From an uncultured Polaromonas sp. (lineage in GTDB: Bacteria; Pseudomonadota; Gammaproteobacteria; Burkholderiales; Burkholderiaceae): 8,949 bases of DNA. Location: positions 1 to 8,949 of the forward strand of contig CAMLDT010000147.1 in the NCBI GenBank assembly GCA_946479075.1. The letters run 5' to 3'. Within the stretch, counting starts at the first letter, position 1; the number at the start of each line of letters is the position of its first letter. Of the stretch, positions 1 to 7,239 are shown piece by piece. Below the pieces are notes generated by a model. The model was not told the origin of the DNA, searched no databases, and was given only the letters and a program-made list of their open reading frames with translations. Made by a program: the position numbers and the translations under genes.

Positions 1-65
1 ATCAAACCAGCCCCGGCCCGGTGTTTTGACCTGGCAAGCTCGATGTTTCTTGATCAAATCGACAT

Positions 66-109
66 CCAGCCCTTGCCGGGCGGGCGCGAGCAGCTCCTTG
101 TTTGATAGC
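66..109 (+). repeat. Interspersed 44-nt repeat, copy A (3' of modC)
   Basis: The copy reads CCAGCCC, 11 variable nt, GCGCGAGCAGCT, then 14 nt ending TAGC. The block spacing is identical to the copies at 3546-3589, 7123-7166 and 8641-8684. Similarity continues weakly upstream through an AAAT tract (about 55-60). It ends 8 nt before the modC stop codon and lies antisense to modC, so a modC transcript would carry its complement directly after the stop. Inside it, GCCC and GGGC can pair across TTGCC. No conventional terminator is seen between modC and the window edge. Confidence 0.7.
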
Positions 110-117
110 AAGCCAGC

Positions 118-1206
118 TCAGCCCAGCACCGCCACCCCCTTGACCTGCGCATAGACCGCGCTGCCCGGCTGAAGCTGCAGCGCCGCCGCCGACTTGCGCG
201 TGATGCGCGCCAGCAGGGTGCTGCCGCCGGCGTCCAGGCTGACCATGGTTTGCCCCGGGCTGTCGTCGGCCAGACCCGTCACGGTAGCGGCCATCACGTT
301 GAGCACGCTGCTGCCGGCCTGCCGCTGCAGGCTCAGGCTGACGTCACGCGCCTGGATGCGCACCCGCACGCGCTGGCCGGGCTGCAGGGTCTGGCTGGGC
401 AGGCTGATCTGGCCGCCCGCAAATGCCAGGTGGGCGAGCTGCCAGGCGGGTTCCAGGTGCGTCACCGCCGCCTCGATGACGGCGGCCGCCGCGTCGCCGT
501 GCGCCAGCGGCAGGTCGAGCCGGGTCATCAGCTCCCGCGTGGGGCCGGCGGCGGTGATGCGGCCGGCCTCCAGCAGCAGCAGGTGGTCGGCCAGGCGCGC
601 CACCTCGTCGGGTGCATGGCTCACATACAGAACGGGAATGTCCAGCTCGTTGTGCAGCGTTTCCAGGTACGGCAGCACCTCGGCCCTGCGCTGGAGATCC
701 AGCGAGGCCAGCGGCTCGTCCATCAGCAGCAGGCGCGGGCTGGTGGCCAGCGCCCGGGCAATCGCCACGCGCTGGCGTTCGCCGCCAGACAGCGTTTCGG
801 GCCGCCGGCCCATCAGCGGCGTGATGCCCAGCAGCTCCACCGCCTGCTCCAGCGAAACGCGGCGCTGCGCCGCAGGAACCCGGCTGCGGCCGTAGTCGAG
901 GTTGCGCCGCACGTCCAGGTGCTCGAACAGGCTGGCTTCCTGGAACACAAAACCCAGCGGCCGCCGGTGCACCGGCAGAAAGATGCCGGCGTCATCGTCC
1001 TGCCAGACCTCGCCATGGACCGTCAATCGGCCGGCCTGCGCGCGTGTCAGCCCGGCAATGCAGCGCAGCAAGCTGGTCTTGCCGGACCCGGACACGCCAA
1101 AAAAGGCAGTCACGCCACGTCCGGGCAGCTCGAAGGCCACATCGAGCAGGAAGTCACCCATCTGATGGCGAAACTTTCCCGAAATCACGCCCGCGCTGCC
1201 GCTCAT
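118..1206 (-). CDS. modC: Molybdate ABC transporter ATP-binding protein ModC
   Basis: This is the ATPase subunit that powers molybdate import through ModB at the cytoplasmic face of the inner membrane. The 362-aa product has a Walker A motif (GVSGSGKTS, about residues 37-45), Q-loop Gln89, ABC signature [15 protein letters not shown] (about 139-153), Walker B with MDEP (about 162-165) and H-loop His197. A C-terminal Mop/TOBE molybdate-binding domain follows (about 297-362). Length and domain order match the ModC family. I chose the ATG at 1204-1206 because it overlaps the modB stop as ATGA, implying translational coupling, and an AGGG lies just upstream. A longer in-frame start at 1302 would add 32 Cys- and Gly-rich residues lying wholly inside modB and is unlikely. 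It is the last gene of modABC. Confidence 0.95.
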   Translation of the reverse strand: MSGSAGVISGKFRHQMGDFLLDVAFELPGRGVTAFFGVSGSGKTSLLRCIAGLTRAQAGRLTVHGEVWQDDDAGIFLPVHRRPLGFVFQEASLFEHLDVRRNLDYGRSRVPAAQRRVSLEQAVELLGITPLMGRRPETLSGGERQRVAIARALATSPRLLLMDEPLASLDLQRRAEVLPYLETLHNELDIPVLYVSHAPDEVARLADHLLLLEAGRITAAGPTRELMTRLDLPLAHGDAAAAVIEAAVTHLEPAWQLAHLAFAGGQISLPSQTLQPGQRVRVRIQARDVSLSLQRQAGSSVLNVMAATVTGLADDSPGQTMVSLDAGGSTLLARITRKSAAALQLQPGSAVYAQVKGVAVLG

Positions 1207-1892
1207 GTGCCCTGCTTTCGGCGCCGCGCCGTGCCCGGCTGCAAGGCATACAGCGCCAGCAACACCGCAAAAGAAAACACCAGCAGACCGCCGGCCAGCC
1301 AATGCGCCTGCGCATATTCGAGCGCCTCGACGTGGTCGTAGATCTGCACCGACAGCACACGCGTCTGGCCCGGGATGTTGCCGCCCAGCATCAGCACGAT
1401 GCCGAACTCGCCTACGGTGTGCGCAAAACCCATGACGGCCGCAGTCAGGTAAGCCGGCCGCGCCAGCGGCAGCACCACCGTCAAAAAAGTGTCCAGCGGC
1501 GAGGCGCGCAAGGTGGCAGCGACCTCCAGCGGGCGCTCACCAATCGCTTCAAAGGCGTTTTGCAAAGGCTGCACCACAAAAGGCAGCGAATAAAACACCG
1601 AGCCCACCACCAGTCCGGCAAAGCTGAAGGGCAGCAGACCCCAGCCCATGGCTTGCGTCAGCTGACCAAGCGGCCCCTGCGGCCCCATCAGCACCAGCAA
1701 ATAGAAACCCAGCACCACGGGCGGCAGCACCAGCGGCAAGGCGACCAGCGCGCCGACCGGCCCCTTAAGCCAGGAACGCGTGCGCGCCAGCCACCAGGCC
1801 AGCGGCGTGCCGGCCAGCAGCAACACCACGGTGGTCGTCGCGGCCAGTTTGGCCGTCAGCGCAATGGCCTGGTAACCGGCCGCGTCAAGCAT
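1203..1892 (-). CDS. modB: Molybdate ABC transporter permease ModB
   Basis: This is the integral inner-membrane permease that forms the molybdate channel. The 229-aa product, normal for ModB, has about five to six hydrophobic segments (near residues 10-35, 45-70, 88-110, 145-170 and 197-217). It carries the cytoplasmic EAA loop that docks the ATPase, beginning EVAATLRAS at about 123 and followed by VVLPLARP. The usual EAA-loop glycine is Arg129 here; I recall this in related ModB proteins, so I do not call it a defect. The ATG at 1890-1892 is the only plausible start, since an in-frame stop lies three codons upstream. No clear Shine-Dalgarno is visible. Translation probably couples to modA, which ends 18 nt upstream, and the stop overlaps the modC start by ATGA. 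Confidence 0.94.
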   Translation of the reverse strand: MLDAAGYQAIALTAKLAATTTVVLLLAGTPLAWWLARTRSWLKGPVGALVALPLVLPPVVLGFYLLVLMGPQGPLGQLTQAMGWGLLPFSFAGLVVGSVFYSLPFVVQPLQNAFEAIGERPLEVAATLRASPLDTFLTVVLPLARPAYLTAAVMGFAHTVGEFGIVLMLGGNIPGQTRVLSVQIYDHVEALEYAQAHWLAGGLLVFSFAVLLALYALQPGTARRRKQGT

Positions 1893-1910
1893 GGGGATGG
1901 GTCAGCCGAT

Positions 1911-2717
<807 letters not shown>

Positions 2718-2749
2718 CATCCTGCCGCCGCCCGCATCACAATCAGCGC

Positions 2750-3514
2750 ATGAAAAAAATCGCACCCACTGCGCTGTCTTTCGGCAGTGCCCTCGGCCAC
2801 GAGCCCGCTGACAAACGCATCGAGATCCTGCGGCTCATCGGCGAAAGTGGCTCCATCTCACAGGCAGCCCGGGAAGCCGGTGTCAGCTACAAGGCGGCCT
2901 GGCAGGCCATCGACACGCTGACCAACCTGTCCGGCGGTGTGCTGGTGGAGCGGGCCGTCGGCGGCGCAGGCGGCGGCGGCGCCCTGCTCACCGATGCGGG
3001 ACGGCAACTGCTGGCGGTCGCCGAACGCCTGGCGGCGTCGCGACAGCAGGTGCTGGCCGACGCTGCCGGGGACAAGCCTGCGGCGGCGTCTCCGGTGGGC
3101 CTGCGCACCAGCATGCGCAACCAGTTTCCCTGCAGCGTCCACAAGCTGGAAACCAAAGGCCAGACCGTGCGCGTGTTCCTGCGCCTGCCGCGTGAAGACG
3201 CCCTGCTGGTCGCACGCATCACCAAAGCCAGCGCCGAATTGCTGGGGCTGAAAAAAGGCCTCGGCGTGCTGGCGCTGTGCAAAGCCACGGCGGTGCTGGT
3301 CAGCCCGGGCGGTGCCGGGGCGCTGGCCGGCCAGCAGCTGAGCGGCCGGGCCGTGCGCATCAGCCGCGGCGCCACCGGGGACGAAGTCTCCATGCTGCTG
3401 GACGCCGGGCTGCAACTGGTGGGTTTTGCCGCGCCGGGCAGCCGCATCCCCGCCAAATCGCCGGTCAGTGCGCGGATAGATGAGTCGGCGGTGGTCATCG
3501 CCCTGCCCGCCTGA
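2750..3514 (+). CDS. modE: Molybdate-responsive transcriptional regulator ModE
   Basis: This cytoplasmic regulator binds molybdate and then DNA, repressing molybdate uptake genes. The 254-aa protein has an N-terminal LysR-like winged helix-turn-helix: the recognition region SISQAAREAGVSYKAAWQAI spans about 35-54, and a glycine-rich wing containing GGAGGGGALLTDAGR follows at about 71-85. The C-terminal half carries two Mop-type molybdate-binding repeats, about 120-185 (opening TSMRNQFPC) and 190-254. The full di-Mop layout and length match E. coli ModE (262 aa). The ATG at 2750 is the first sensible start; no Shine-Dalgarno is apparent. It is divergent from modABC with the operator between them, which also suggests autoregulation. 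Confidence 0.93.
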   Translation: MKKIAPTALSFGSALGHEPADKRIEILRLIGESGSISQAAREAGVSYKAAWQAIDTLTNLSGGVLVERAVGGAGGGGALLTDAGRQLLAVAERLAASRQQVLADAAGDKPAAASPVGLRTSMRNQFPCSVHKLETKGQTVRVFLRLPREDALLVARITKASAELLGLKKGLGVLALCKATAVLVSPGGAGALAGQQLSGRAVRISRGATGDEVSMLLDAGLQLVGFAAPGSRIPAKSPVSARIDESAVVIALPA

Positions 3515-3527
3515 ACCCGGCAGGCGG
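3507..3527 (+). other. Stem-loop over the modE stop codon
   Basis: CCGCCTG (3507-3513) can pair with CAGGCGG (3521-3527) across a 7-nt loop, placing the stop codon at the base of the loop. No T-tract follows, so it is not a classical terminator. It may protect the 3' end or be chance in GC-rich DNA. Confidence 0.3.
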
Positions 3528-3545
3528 CAGGCAGACGCCAGAATC

Positions 3546-3589
3546 GCTCTGTTTTTGATAGCTGCTTGCGCTTGTGCATCAAGGGCTGG
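3546..3589 (-). repeat. Interspersed 44-nt repeat, copy B (3' of modE)
   Basis: Read on the minus strand, this gives CCAGCCC, 11 variable nt, GCGCAAGCAGCT and 14 nt ending GAGC. It has the same spacing as copies A, C and D and is the closest to the apparent consensus in the GCGCAAGCAGCT block. Similarity continues outward through an AAAT tract to about 3603. It lies 31 nt after the modE stop and is antisense to modE, mirroring copy A after modC. Within it, CTTG and CAAG can pair across five bases. Confidence 0.75.
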
Positions 3590-3650
3590 CGGCCGATTTG
3601 ACCGTCCATCCCGGCAAGCGGCAGCGCCTTGGCTTGGCTCGACTCAATCA

Positions 3651-3700
3651 TTGACAGGCGTCGATAGTCAAATCACATGAATTGAATAAATTCAATTAAT
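3651..3700 (+). promoter_or_regulatory. Candidate OxyR-like site and -35 region upstream of ahpC
   Basis: The stretch 3664-3700 has the 37-bp layout of the OxyR site, four tetrads separated by 7 nt: ATAG (4/4), ACAT against CTAT (2/4), ATAA against ATAG (3/4) and TAAT against CTAT (2/4). That is 11 of 16 tetrad bases, plus the T and A inside the second half-site. A perfect -35 hexamer TTGACA lies at 3651-3656, but its -10 (TCACAT, 16-nt spacing) is poor. An AT-rich palindrome, AATTGAAT-AA-ATTCAATT, spans 3680-3697. OxyR control of ahpC is established in many bacteria; here it is inferred. Confidence 0.35.
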
Positions 3701-3797
3701 TGGATTAATTAACCATCTGCCTTTACGCTATCCCCTGTCGATACATTAATTCGTCACCTTCTCTCCGACTTTTGCAACCCCTAGAGGAACCATCACC

Positions 3798-4361
3798 ATG
3801 TCCCTGATCAACACCCAAGTCCCCGCGTTCAAGACCACGGCCTTTCACAACGGCAAGTTCATCGACGTCTCCGATGAGTCCATGAAGGGCAAATGGTCGG
3901 TCCTGATCTTCATGCCGGCCGCTTTCACCTTCAACTGCCCGACCGAAGTCGAAGATGCCGCCGACAACTACGCCGAATTCCAGAAAGCCGGCGCCGAGGT
4001 CTACATCGTCACCACCGACACCCATTTCTCGCACAAGGTCTGGCACCAGACTTCTCCCGCCGTCGGCAAGGCCAAGTTCCCGCTGGTCGGCGACCCGACC
4101 CACGTGCTGACCAAGGCGTTTGACGTGTTTATCCCCGAAGAAGGCCTGGCACTGCGCGGCACCTTCGTGGTCAACCCCGACGGCATCATCAAGACGGCCG
4201 AAGTGCATTCCAACGAGATCGCCCGCGACGTGAAGGAAACCCTGCGCAAGCTCAAAGCCGCCCAGTACACCGCCGCGCACCCCAACGAGGTCTGCCCGGC
4301 CAAGTGGAACGATGGCGCCAAGACGATTGCCCCGTCCATCGACCTCGTCGGCAAGATCTGA
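3798..4361 (+). CDS. ahpC: Alkyl hydroperoxide reductase peroxidase subunit AhpC
   Basis: This typical 2-Cys peroxiredoxin reduces H2O2, organic peroxides and probably peroxynitrite in the cytoplasm and is recycled by AhpF. The 187-aa length matches the family. The peroxidatic site is P-x3-T-x2-C with Cys47 in MPAAFTFNCPTE, the active-site arginine is Arg120 (LRGTF), and the resolving cysteine is Cys166 in EVCPAKW. The C-terminal tail ends DLVGKI as in AhpC. The peroxidatic loop reads PAAFTFNC rather than the E. coli PADFTFVC, a substitution I believe common in this bacterial group. The start has a good Shine-Dalgarno, GAGGAA at 3784-3789, 8 nt upstream. It is followed by a strong terminator before ahpF, which allows AhpC to be made in excess. 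Confidence 0.97.
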   Translation: MSLINTQVPAFKTTAFHNGKFIDVSDESMKGKWSVLIFMPAAFTFNCPTEVEDAADNYAEFQKAGAEVYIVTTDTHFSHKVWHQTSPAVGKAKFPLVGDPTHVLTKAFDVFIPEEGLALRGTFVVNPDGIIKTAEVHSNEIARDVKETLRKLKAAQYTAAHPNEVCPAKWNDGAKTIAPSIDLVGKI

Positions 4362-4432
4362 GGAAGCGCTAAACAAGTCCTTTGCGGCGCGCGATCAGCC
4401 AGACTCGGGCGGTCTGCGGCGTTGAATTTCTT

Positions 4433-4452
4433 GCCAATAGTCAACTATTGGC
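4433..4452. repeat. Near-perfect palindrome between ahpC and ahpF
   Basis: GCCAATAGT and ACTATTGGC form perfect 9-bp arms around CA. A looser inverted similarity extends outward to GGCG (4418-4421) and CGCC (4462-4465), with GAATTTC facing GCGAAAT. No T-tract follows and the spacer is only 2 nt, so a dimeric protein-binding site or a dispersed palindromic repeat fits better than a terminator. The ATAG/CTAT spacing is 4 nt, which does not match the 7 nt of OxyR sites. Confidence 0.5.
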
Positions 4453-4534
4453 TGCGAAATCCGCCTTGCATCCCATCCCGATCCGGCTGCCGCACATCCG
4501 CAAGAACTTATTCACCGCTTCCCTGCCCCGTCCC

Positions 4535-4579
4535 AGCCCGGGCGCTTCACACACTCCGGTGTGTGACCCGGGCTTTTTT
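4535..4579 (+). terminator. Strong bulged Rho-independent terminator after ahpC
   Basis: The lower stem AGCCCGGG (4535-4542) pairs with CCCGGGCT (4567-4574). The upper stem TCACACAC (4547-4554) pairs with GTGTGTGA (4559-4566) around the loop TCCG. A CGCT bulge (4543-4546) sits on the left side only. A T-run (4574-4579) follows. It should end most ahpC transcripts 174 nt after the stop and limit read-through into ahpF. Confidence 0.85.
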
Positions 4580-4632
4580 GTTCCCTTTTTGCCCCGTTTT
4601 GACACGCTACAGCCCCCGAAAGTGAGTCCGCC

Positions 4633-6204
4633 ATGCTCGACGACGCCACCAAAGCCCAACTGAAAACCTACCTCGAACGCGCCACGCAGCCCATCGAGAT
4701 CGTCGCCTCGCTCGACGACAGCGAGGCTTCGGGCGAAGTGCATTCGCTGCTCAAAGACGTCGCTGAGGCTTCGCCACTGGTCAAGCTGACGGAAAGCCGC
4801 GACGACCCGCACCGCAAACCTTCGTTCTCGATCAACCGCCCTGGCGAAAACCACGGCCCGCGTTTTGCCGGCCTGCCCATGGGCCACGAGTTCACCTCGC
4901 TGATCCTCGCCCTGTTGCAGATCGGCGGCTACCCGCCCAAGGTCGAAGACGCGGTGCTGGAGCAGATCCGCGCGCTCGACGGCGACTTCGAGTTCGAGAT
5001 TTATGTCTCGCTGACCTGCCACAACTGCCCGGACGTGGTCCAGGCGCTGAACCTGATGGCGGTGCAGAACCCGCGCATCCGCACCACCATGATCGAGGGC
5101 GGCACCTTCCAGGAAGAAGTCAAGGAGCGCCAGGTGATGGCCGTGCCCACGGTCTTTCTGAACGGCACCGAGTTCGGCCAGGGCCGCATGAGCCTGGAAG
5201 AAATCCTCGCCAAGATCGACACCAGCGGGGTCGAGCGTGAAGCCAAAAAAATCAGCGCCAAGGATCCGTTCGATGTGTTGATCGTCGGCGGCGGCCCGGC
5301 CGGTGCGGCTGCGGCGGTGTACGCCGCACGCAAGGGCATACGCACCGGCGTGGCCTCCGAGCGTTTTGGCGGCCAGGTGCTGGACACCCTGGGCATCGAG
5401 AACTTCATCTCGATCAAGGAAACCGAAGGGCCGAAGTTTGCCCATGCGCTGGAAGAACACGTGCGCAACTACGAGGTGGACATCATGAATCTGCAGCGCG
5501 CCAAAGCCCTGATCCCCAACACCGGCGCGGGCAAGGACATGATCGAGGTCCAGCTGGAAAGCGGCGCCTCGCTCAGGAGCAAGTCCATCATCATCTCCAC
5601 CGGTGCGCGCTGGCGCAACATCAACGTCCCCGGTGAACACGAGTTCAAGAACAAGGGCGTGGCCTACTGCCCGCATTGCGACGGACCGCTGTTCAAGGGC
5701 AAACGCGTGGCAGTCATCGGCGGCGGCAACTCCGGCGTGGAAGCGGCGATTGACCTGGCCGGCATCGTCGGCCACGTCACGCTGATCGAGTTCGACACCG
5801 CGCTGCGGGCCGATGCCGTGCTGCAGAACAAGCTGAAAAGCCTGTCCAACGTCGAGGTGTTCACCAATGCGCAGACCACCGAGATCACCGGCGACCAGAA
5901 AGTCACCGGCCTGGTCTACAAGGACCGCGCGAGCGGCGAGCTGAAAACCGTGCCGCTCGAAGGTGTGTTCATCCAGATCGGCCTGGTGCCCAACACCGAC
6001 TGGCTCAAGGGTGTGGTCGAGCTGTCCAAACACGGCGAAATCATCGTGGACGCGCGCGGCCAGACCTCGGTGCCCGGCGTCTTCGCCGCCGGTGATGCGA
6101 CCACCGTGCCCTTCAAGCAGATCATCATCGCGGCCGGTGACGGTGCGAAGGCGGCCCTCGGTGCGTTTGACTATCTGATTCGCAGTCCGGCGACCGTGCA
6201 CTGA
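4633..6204 (+). CDS. ahpF: Alkyl hydroperoxide reductase flavoprotein subunit AhpF
   Basis: This FAD-containing NADH:peroxiredoxin reductase passes electrons from NADH via FAD and two disulfide centres to AhpC. The 523-aa length is typical. The N-terminal tandem thioredoxin-fold domain (about 1-195) carries the redox motif CHNC at Cys129/Cys132. A linker leads to the FAD dinucleotide fold VGGGPAG (about 218-224), then the thioredoxin-reductase-like catalytic motif CPHC at Cys346/Cys349, an NAD-binding GGGNSG (363-368) and the FAD-contacting FAAGD (about 484-488). All four redox cysteines are present. The ATG at 4633 has only a weak upstream GTGAG. A perfect TTGACA lies at 4599-4604, but no matching -10 is seen, so ahpF transcription may depend on read-through or on a promoter I cannot define. 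Confidence 0.97.
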   Translation: MLDDATKAQLKTYLERATQPIEIVASLDDSEASGEVHSLLKDVAEASPLVKLTESRDDPHRKPSFSINRPGENHGPRFAGLPMGHEFTSLILALLQIGGYPPKVEDAVLEQIRALDGDFEFEIYVSLTCHNCPDVVQALNLMAVQNPRIRTTMIEGGTFQEEVKERQVMAVPTVFLNGTEFGQGRMSLEEILAKIDTSGVEREAKKISAKDPFDVLIVGGGPAGAAAAVYAARKGIRTGVASERFGGQVLDTLGIENFISIKETEGPKFAHALEEHVRNYEVDIMNLQRAKALIPNTGAGKDMIEVQLESGASLRSKSIIISTGARWRNINVPGEHEFKNKGVAYCPHCDGPLFKGKRVAVIGGGNSGVEAAIDLAGIVGHVTLIEFDTALRADAVLQNKLKSLSNVEVFTNAQTTEITGDQKVTGLVYKDRASGELKTVPLEGVFIQIGLVPNTDWLKGVVELSKHGEIIVDARGQTSVPGVFAAGDATTVPFKQIIIAAGDGAKAALGAFDYLIRSPATVH

Positions 6205-6224
6205 GGTCACAGGCCCTTCCTTCC

Positions 6225-6250
6225 AAAGCCCGCCCCTGGCGGGCTTTTTT
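6225..6250 (+). terminator. Rho-independent terminator after ahpF
   Basis: GCCCGCC (6228-6234) pairs with GGCGGGC (6238-6244) around CCT, extended by AAA/TTT pairing, and six T residues follow (6245-6250). It lies 20 nt after the ahpF stop and separates ahpF from bfr. A near-identical copy follows bfr. Confidence 0.9.
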
Positions 6251-6327
6251 GTGGCGACCGCACAGCCGGCGCAATGCGAACAGTTATCACACTCACACGC
6301 AGGCAGACCGCGTGTGTGGGGACATGC

Positions 6328-6356
6328 TTGAGTTGGCACCGCGCGCGGGCGACAAT
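6328..6356 (+). promoter_or_regulatory. Candidate sigma-70 promoter of bfr
   Basis: TTGAGT (6328-6333) and GACAAT (6351-6356) are separated by 17 nt; each matches 4 of 6 consensus bases. The pair sits between the ahpF terminator and bfr, giving a leader of about 30 nt. No Fur-box-like sequence is apparent at this promoter. Confidence 0.35.
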
Positions 6357-6391
6357 GCCTGACCGATAACGCAACCATCAAGGGAAATGCC

Positions 6392-6868
6392 ATGAAAGGC
6401 GACGCACAAGTCATCAGCCACCTGCAGGCCCAGCTCAAGAACGAGCTGACCGCCATCAACCAGTACTTCCTGCACTACCGCATGTACAAGCACTGGGGCC
6501 TGGACAAGCTGGCGAAGAAGGAATACGAGGAATCCATCGGCGAGATGAAACACGCCGACAAGCTGATGGACCGCATTTTCATGCTCGACGGCCTGCCCAA
6601 CCTGCAGGACCTGGGCAAGCTGATGATCGGCGAGGACGTGCCGGAGGCGCTGAAGTGTGACCTGCAGGCCGAAACCGGCGCGCAGGCGACCATCAAGGCC
6701 GGCATGGCGCGCTGTGAGGAAGTCCGCGACTACGTCTCGCGCGATTTGCTGCAGGGCATTCTGGACGACACCGAGGAACACATCGACTTCCTGGAAACCC
6801 AGATCGAGCTGATCGGCAAGGTCGGCATCCAGAACTACCTGCAAAGCCAGATGGGCGAGATGAGCTGA
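6392..6868 (+). CDS. bfr: Bacterioferritin (heme-binding type)
   Basis: This subunit of a 24-mer cytoplasmic shell stores iron as ferric mineral and binds heme between subunit pairs. The 158-aa protein matches E. coli Bfr end to end, from the MKGD start to NYLQSQMG near the C-terminus. Heme ligand Met52 is present (EMKHAD). Ferroxidase ligands Glu18, Glu51, His54, Glu94 and His130 are present, as is Tyr25. The bridging Glu127 aligns with Thr127 (codon ACC at 6770-6772) in DDTEEH. It therefore looks like a heme-type subunit with an incomplete di-iron site, as described for beta-type subunits that pair with a catalytic partner; that role is inferred. Shine-Dalgarno AGGGA (6381-6385) lies 6 nt before the ATG. 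Terminators flank it, so it is probably monocistronic. Confidence 0.96.
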   Translation: MKGDAQVISHLQAQLKNELTAINQYFLHYRMYKHWGLDKLAKKEYEESIGEMKHADKLMDRIFMLDGLPNLQDLGKLMIGEDVPEALKCDLQAETGAQATIKAGMARCEEVRDYVSRDLLQGILDDTEEHIDFLETQIELIGKVGIQNYLQSQMGEMS

Positions 6869-6895
6869 TCCGCCCCACCCCTTTTGCAGCGCACG

Positions 6896-6918
6896 GCCCG
6901 CCTCTGGCGGGCTTTTTT
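6896..6918 (+). terminator. Rho-independent terminator after bfr
   Basis: GCCCGCC (6896-6902) pairs with GGCGGGC (6906-6912) around TCT, followed by six T residues (6913-6918). Over 27 nt starting at the stem it differs from the ahpF terminator (6228-6254) at only one loop base. It begins 27 nt after the bfr stop. Confidence 0.92.
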
Positions 6919-6982
6919 GTGGGTGAGCCCGGCGGACGCCATCGCCCGCTCCTGTTTTCAGGCGGAAATTTGCATCTTAAAC

Positions 6983-7001
6983 GCGAATGGTTCTCATTTG
7001 T
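6983..7001. promoter_or_regulatory. Fur box upstream of the PepSY/TonB operon
   Basis: The 19-mer GCGAATGGTTCTCATTTGT matches the Fur consensus (GATAATGATAATCATTATC) at 11 of 19 positions, with the AATG-N5-CATT dyad typical of Fur sites. A -10-like TAAGAT follows at 7006-7011, so a bound repressor would cover the -35 region. Downstream genes are iron-uptake genes. The 363-nt gap 6869-7231 otherwise holds the bfr terminator, repeat copy C and a possible small leader ORF. Confidence 0.65.
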
Positions 7002-7083
7002 CGGTTAAGATACAGTCTCTCGCCAGCCGACGCGCCCTGCAGCGTGGAGCCAGCCAGCAATTTGCCTGAGCCTGTGTTTCACG

Positions 7084-7239
7084 ATGTCTGCCCCCACCTA
7101 TTTTTTTGAGCGAAATATGCCTCCAGCCCACGGCTGGCGGGCGCAAGCAGCTACCAAAGTTGTAGCAACCCGGCTGGCAAGCCTGGCTGGCAAACCGCGC
7201 GGACACGCCGCCACAGCGGACCGGGGCCGCGATGAATAG
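7084..7239 (+). CDS. Possible 51-codon leader ORF overlapping the PepSY gene start
   Basis: An open frame starts at ATG 7084 (MSAPTYFFERNM...) and stops at TAG 7237-7239. It overlaps the first 8 nt of the next gene in another frame. It runs through repeat copy C. The PepSY gene has no visible Shine-Dalgarno, so re-initiation from such a leader is conceivable. Against it, the leader start also lacks a Shine-Dalgarno, and the composition is that of random GC-rich sequence. Its first residues and the repeat-encoded PP-A-H/Q-A segment resemble the N-terminus of the receptor starting at 8602, which reflects the shared repeat. I regard translation as unproven. Confidence 0.2.
   Translation: MSAPTYFFERNMPPAHGWRAQAATKVVATRLASLAGKPRGHAATADRGRDE
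7123..7166 (+). repeat. Interspersed 44-nt repeat, copy C (PepSY leader)
   Basis: The copy reads CCAGCCC, 11 variable nt, GCGCAAGCAGCT and 14 nt ending TAGC, with the same spacing as copies A, B and D. It is preceded by a shared AAATATGCCT segment (7113-7122). It can form two small hairpins: CCAGCC with GGCTGG around CAC, and GCTAC with GTAGC around seven bases at the 3' end. It lies in the untranslated leader between the Fur box and the PepSY gene, in the sense direction. Confidence 0.75.

Noticed and set aside
1207..1302. A 32-residue N-terminal extension of modC from an upstream ATG.
   Set aside because: It would lie wholly inside modB. The ATGA overlap and family length favour the start at 1206.
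4433..4452. OxyR site between ahpC and ahpF, from ATAG and CTAT in the palindrome.
   Set aside because: The tetrads are 4 nt apart rather than the 7 nt of OxyR sites, and there is no second pair.
4599..4604. Perfect TTGACA as an ahpF promoter.
   Set aside because: No acceptable -10 lies 15-19 nt downstream, and the region reaches the start codon almost at once. It is kept only as a remark.
4441..6459. A 672-codon open frame on the minus strand covering ahpF and reaching into bfr.
   Set aside because: It lies antisense to two well-supported genes with intact motifs, has no recognisable domain and a His/Asp/Gly-rich shadow composition. Long antisense frames are expected in GC-rich coding DNA.
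6964..6969. GGAAAT resembling the -35 of FecI-type ECF promoters upstream of the iron-uptake genes.
   Set aside because: No matching -10 element is found at the expected distance, no sigma/anti-sigma gene is in the window, and the receptor lacks an STN signalling domain.
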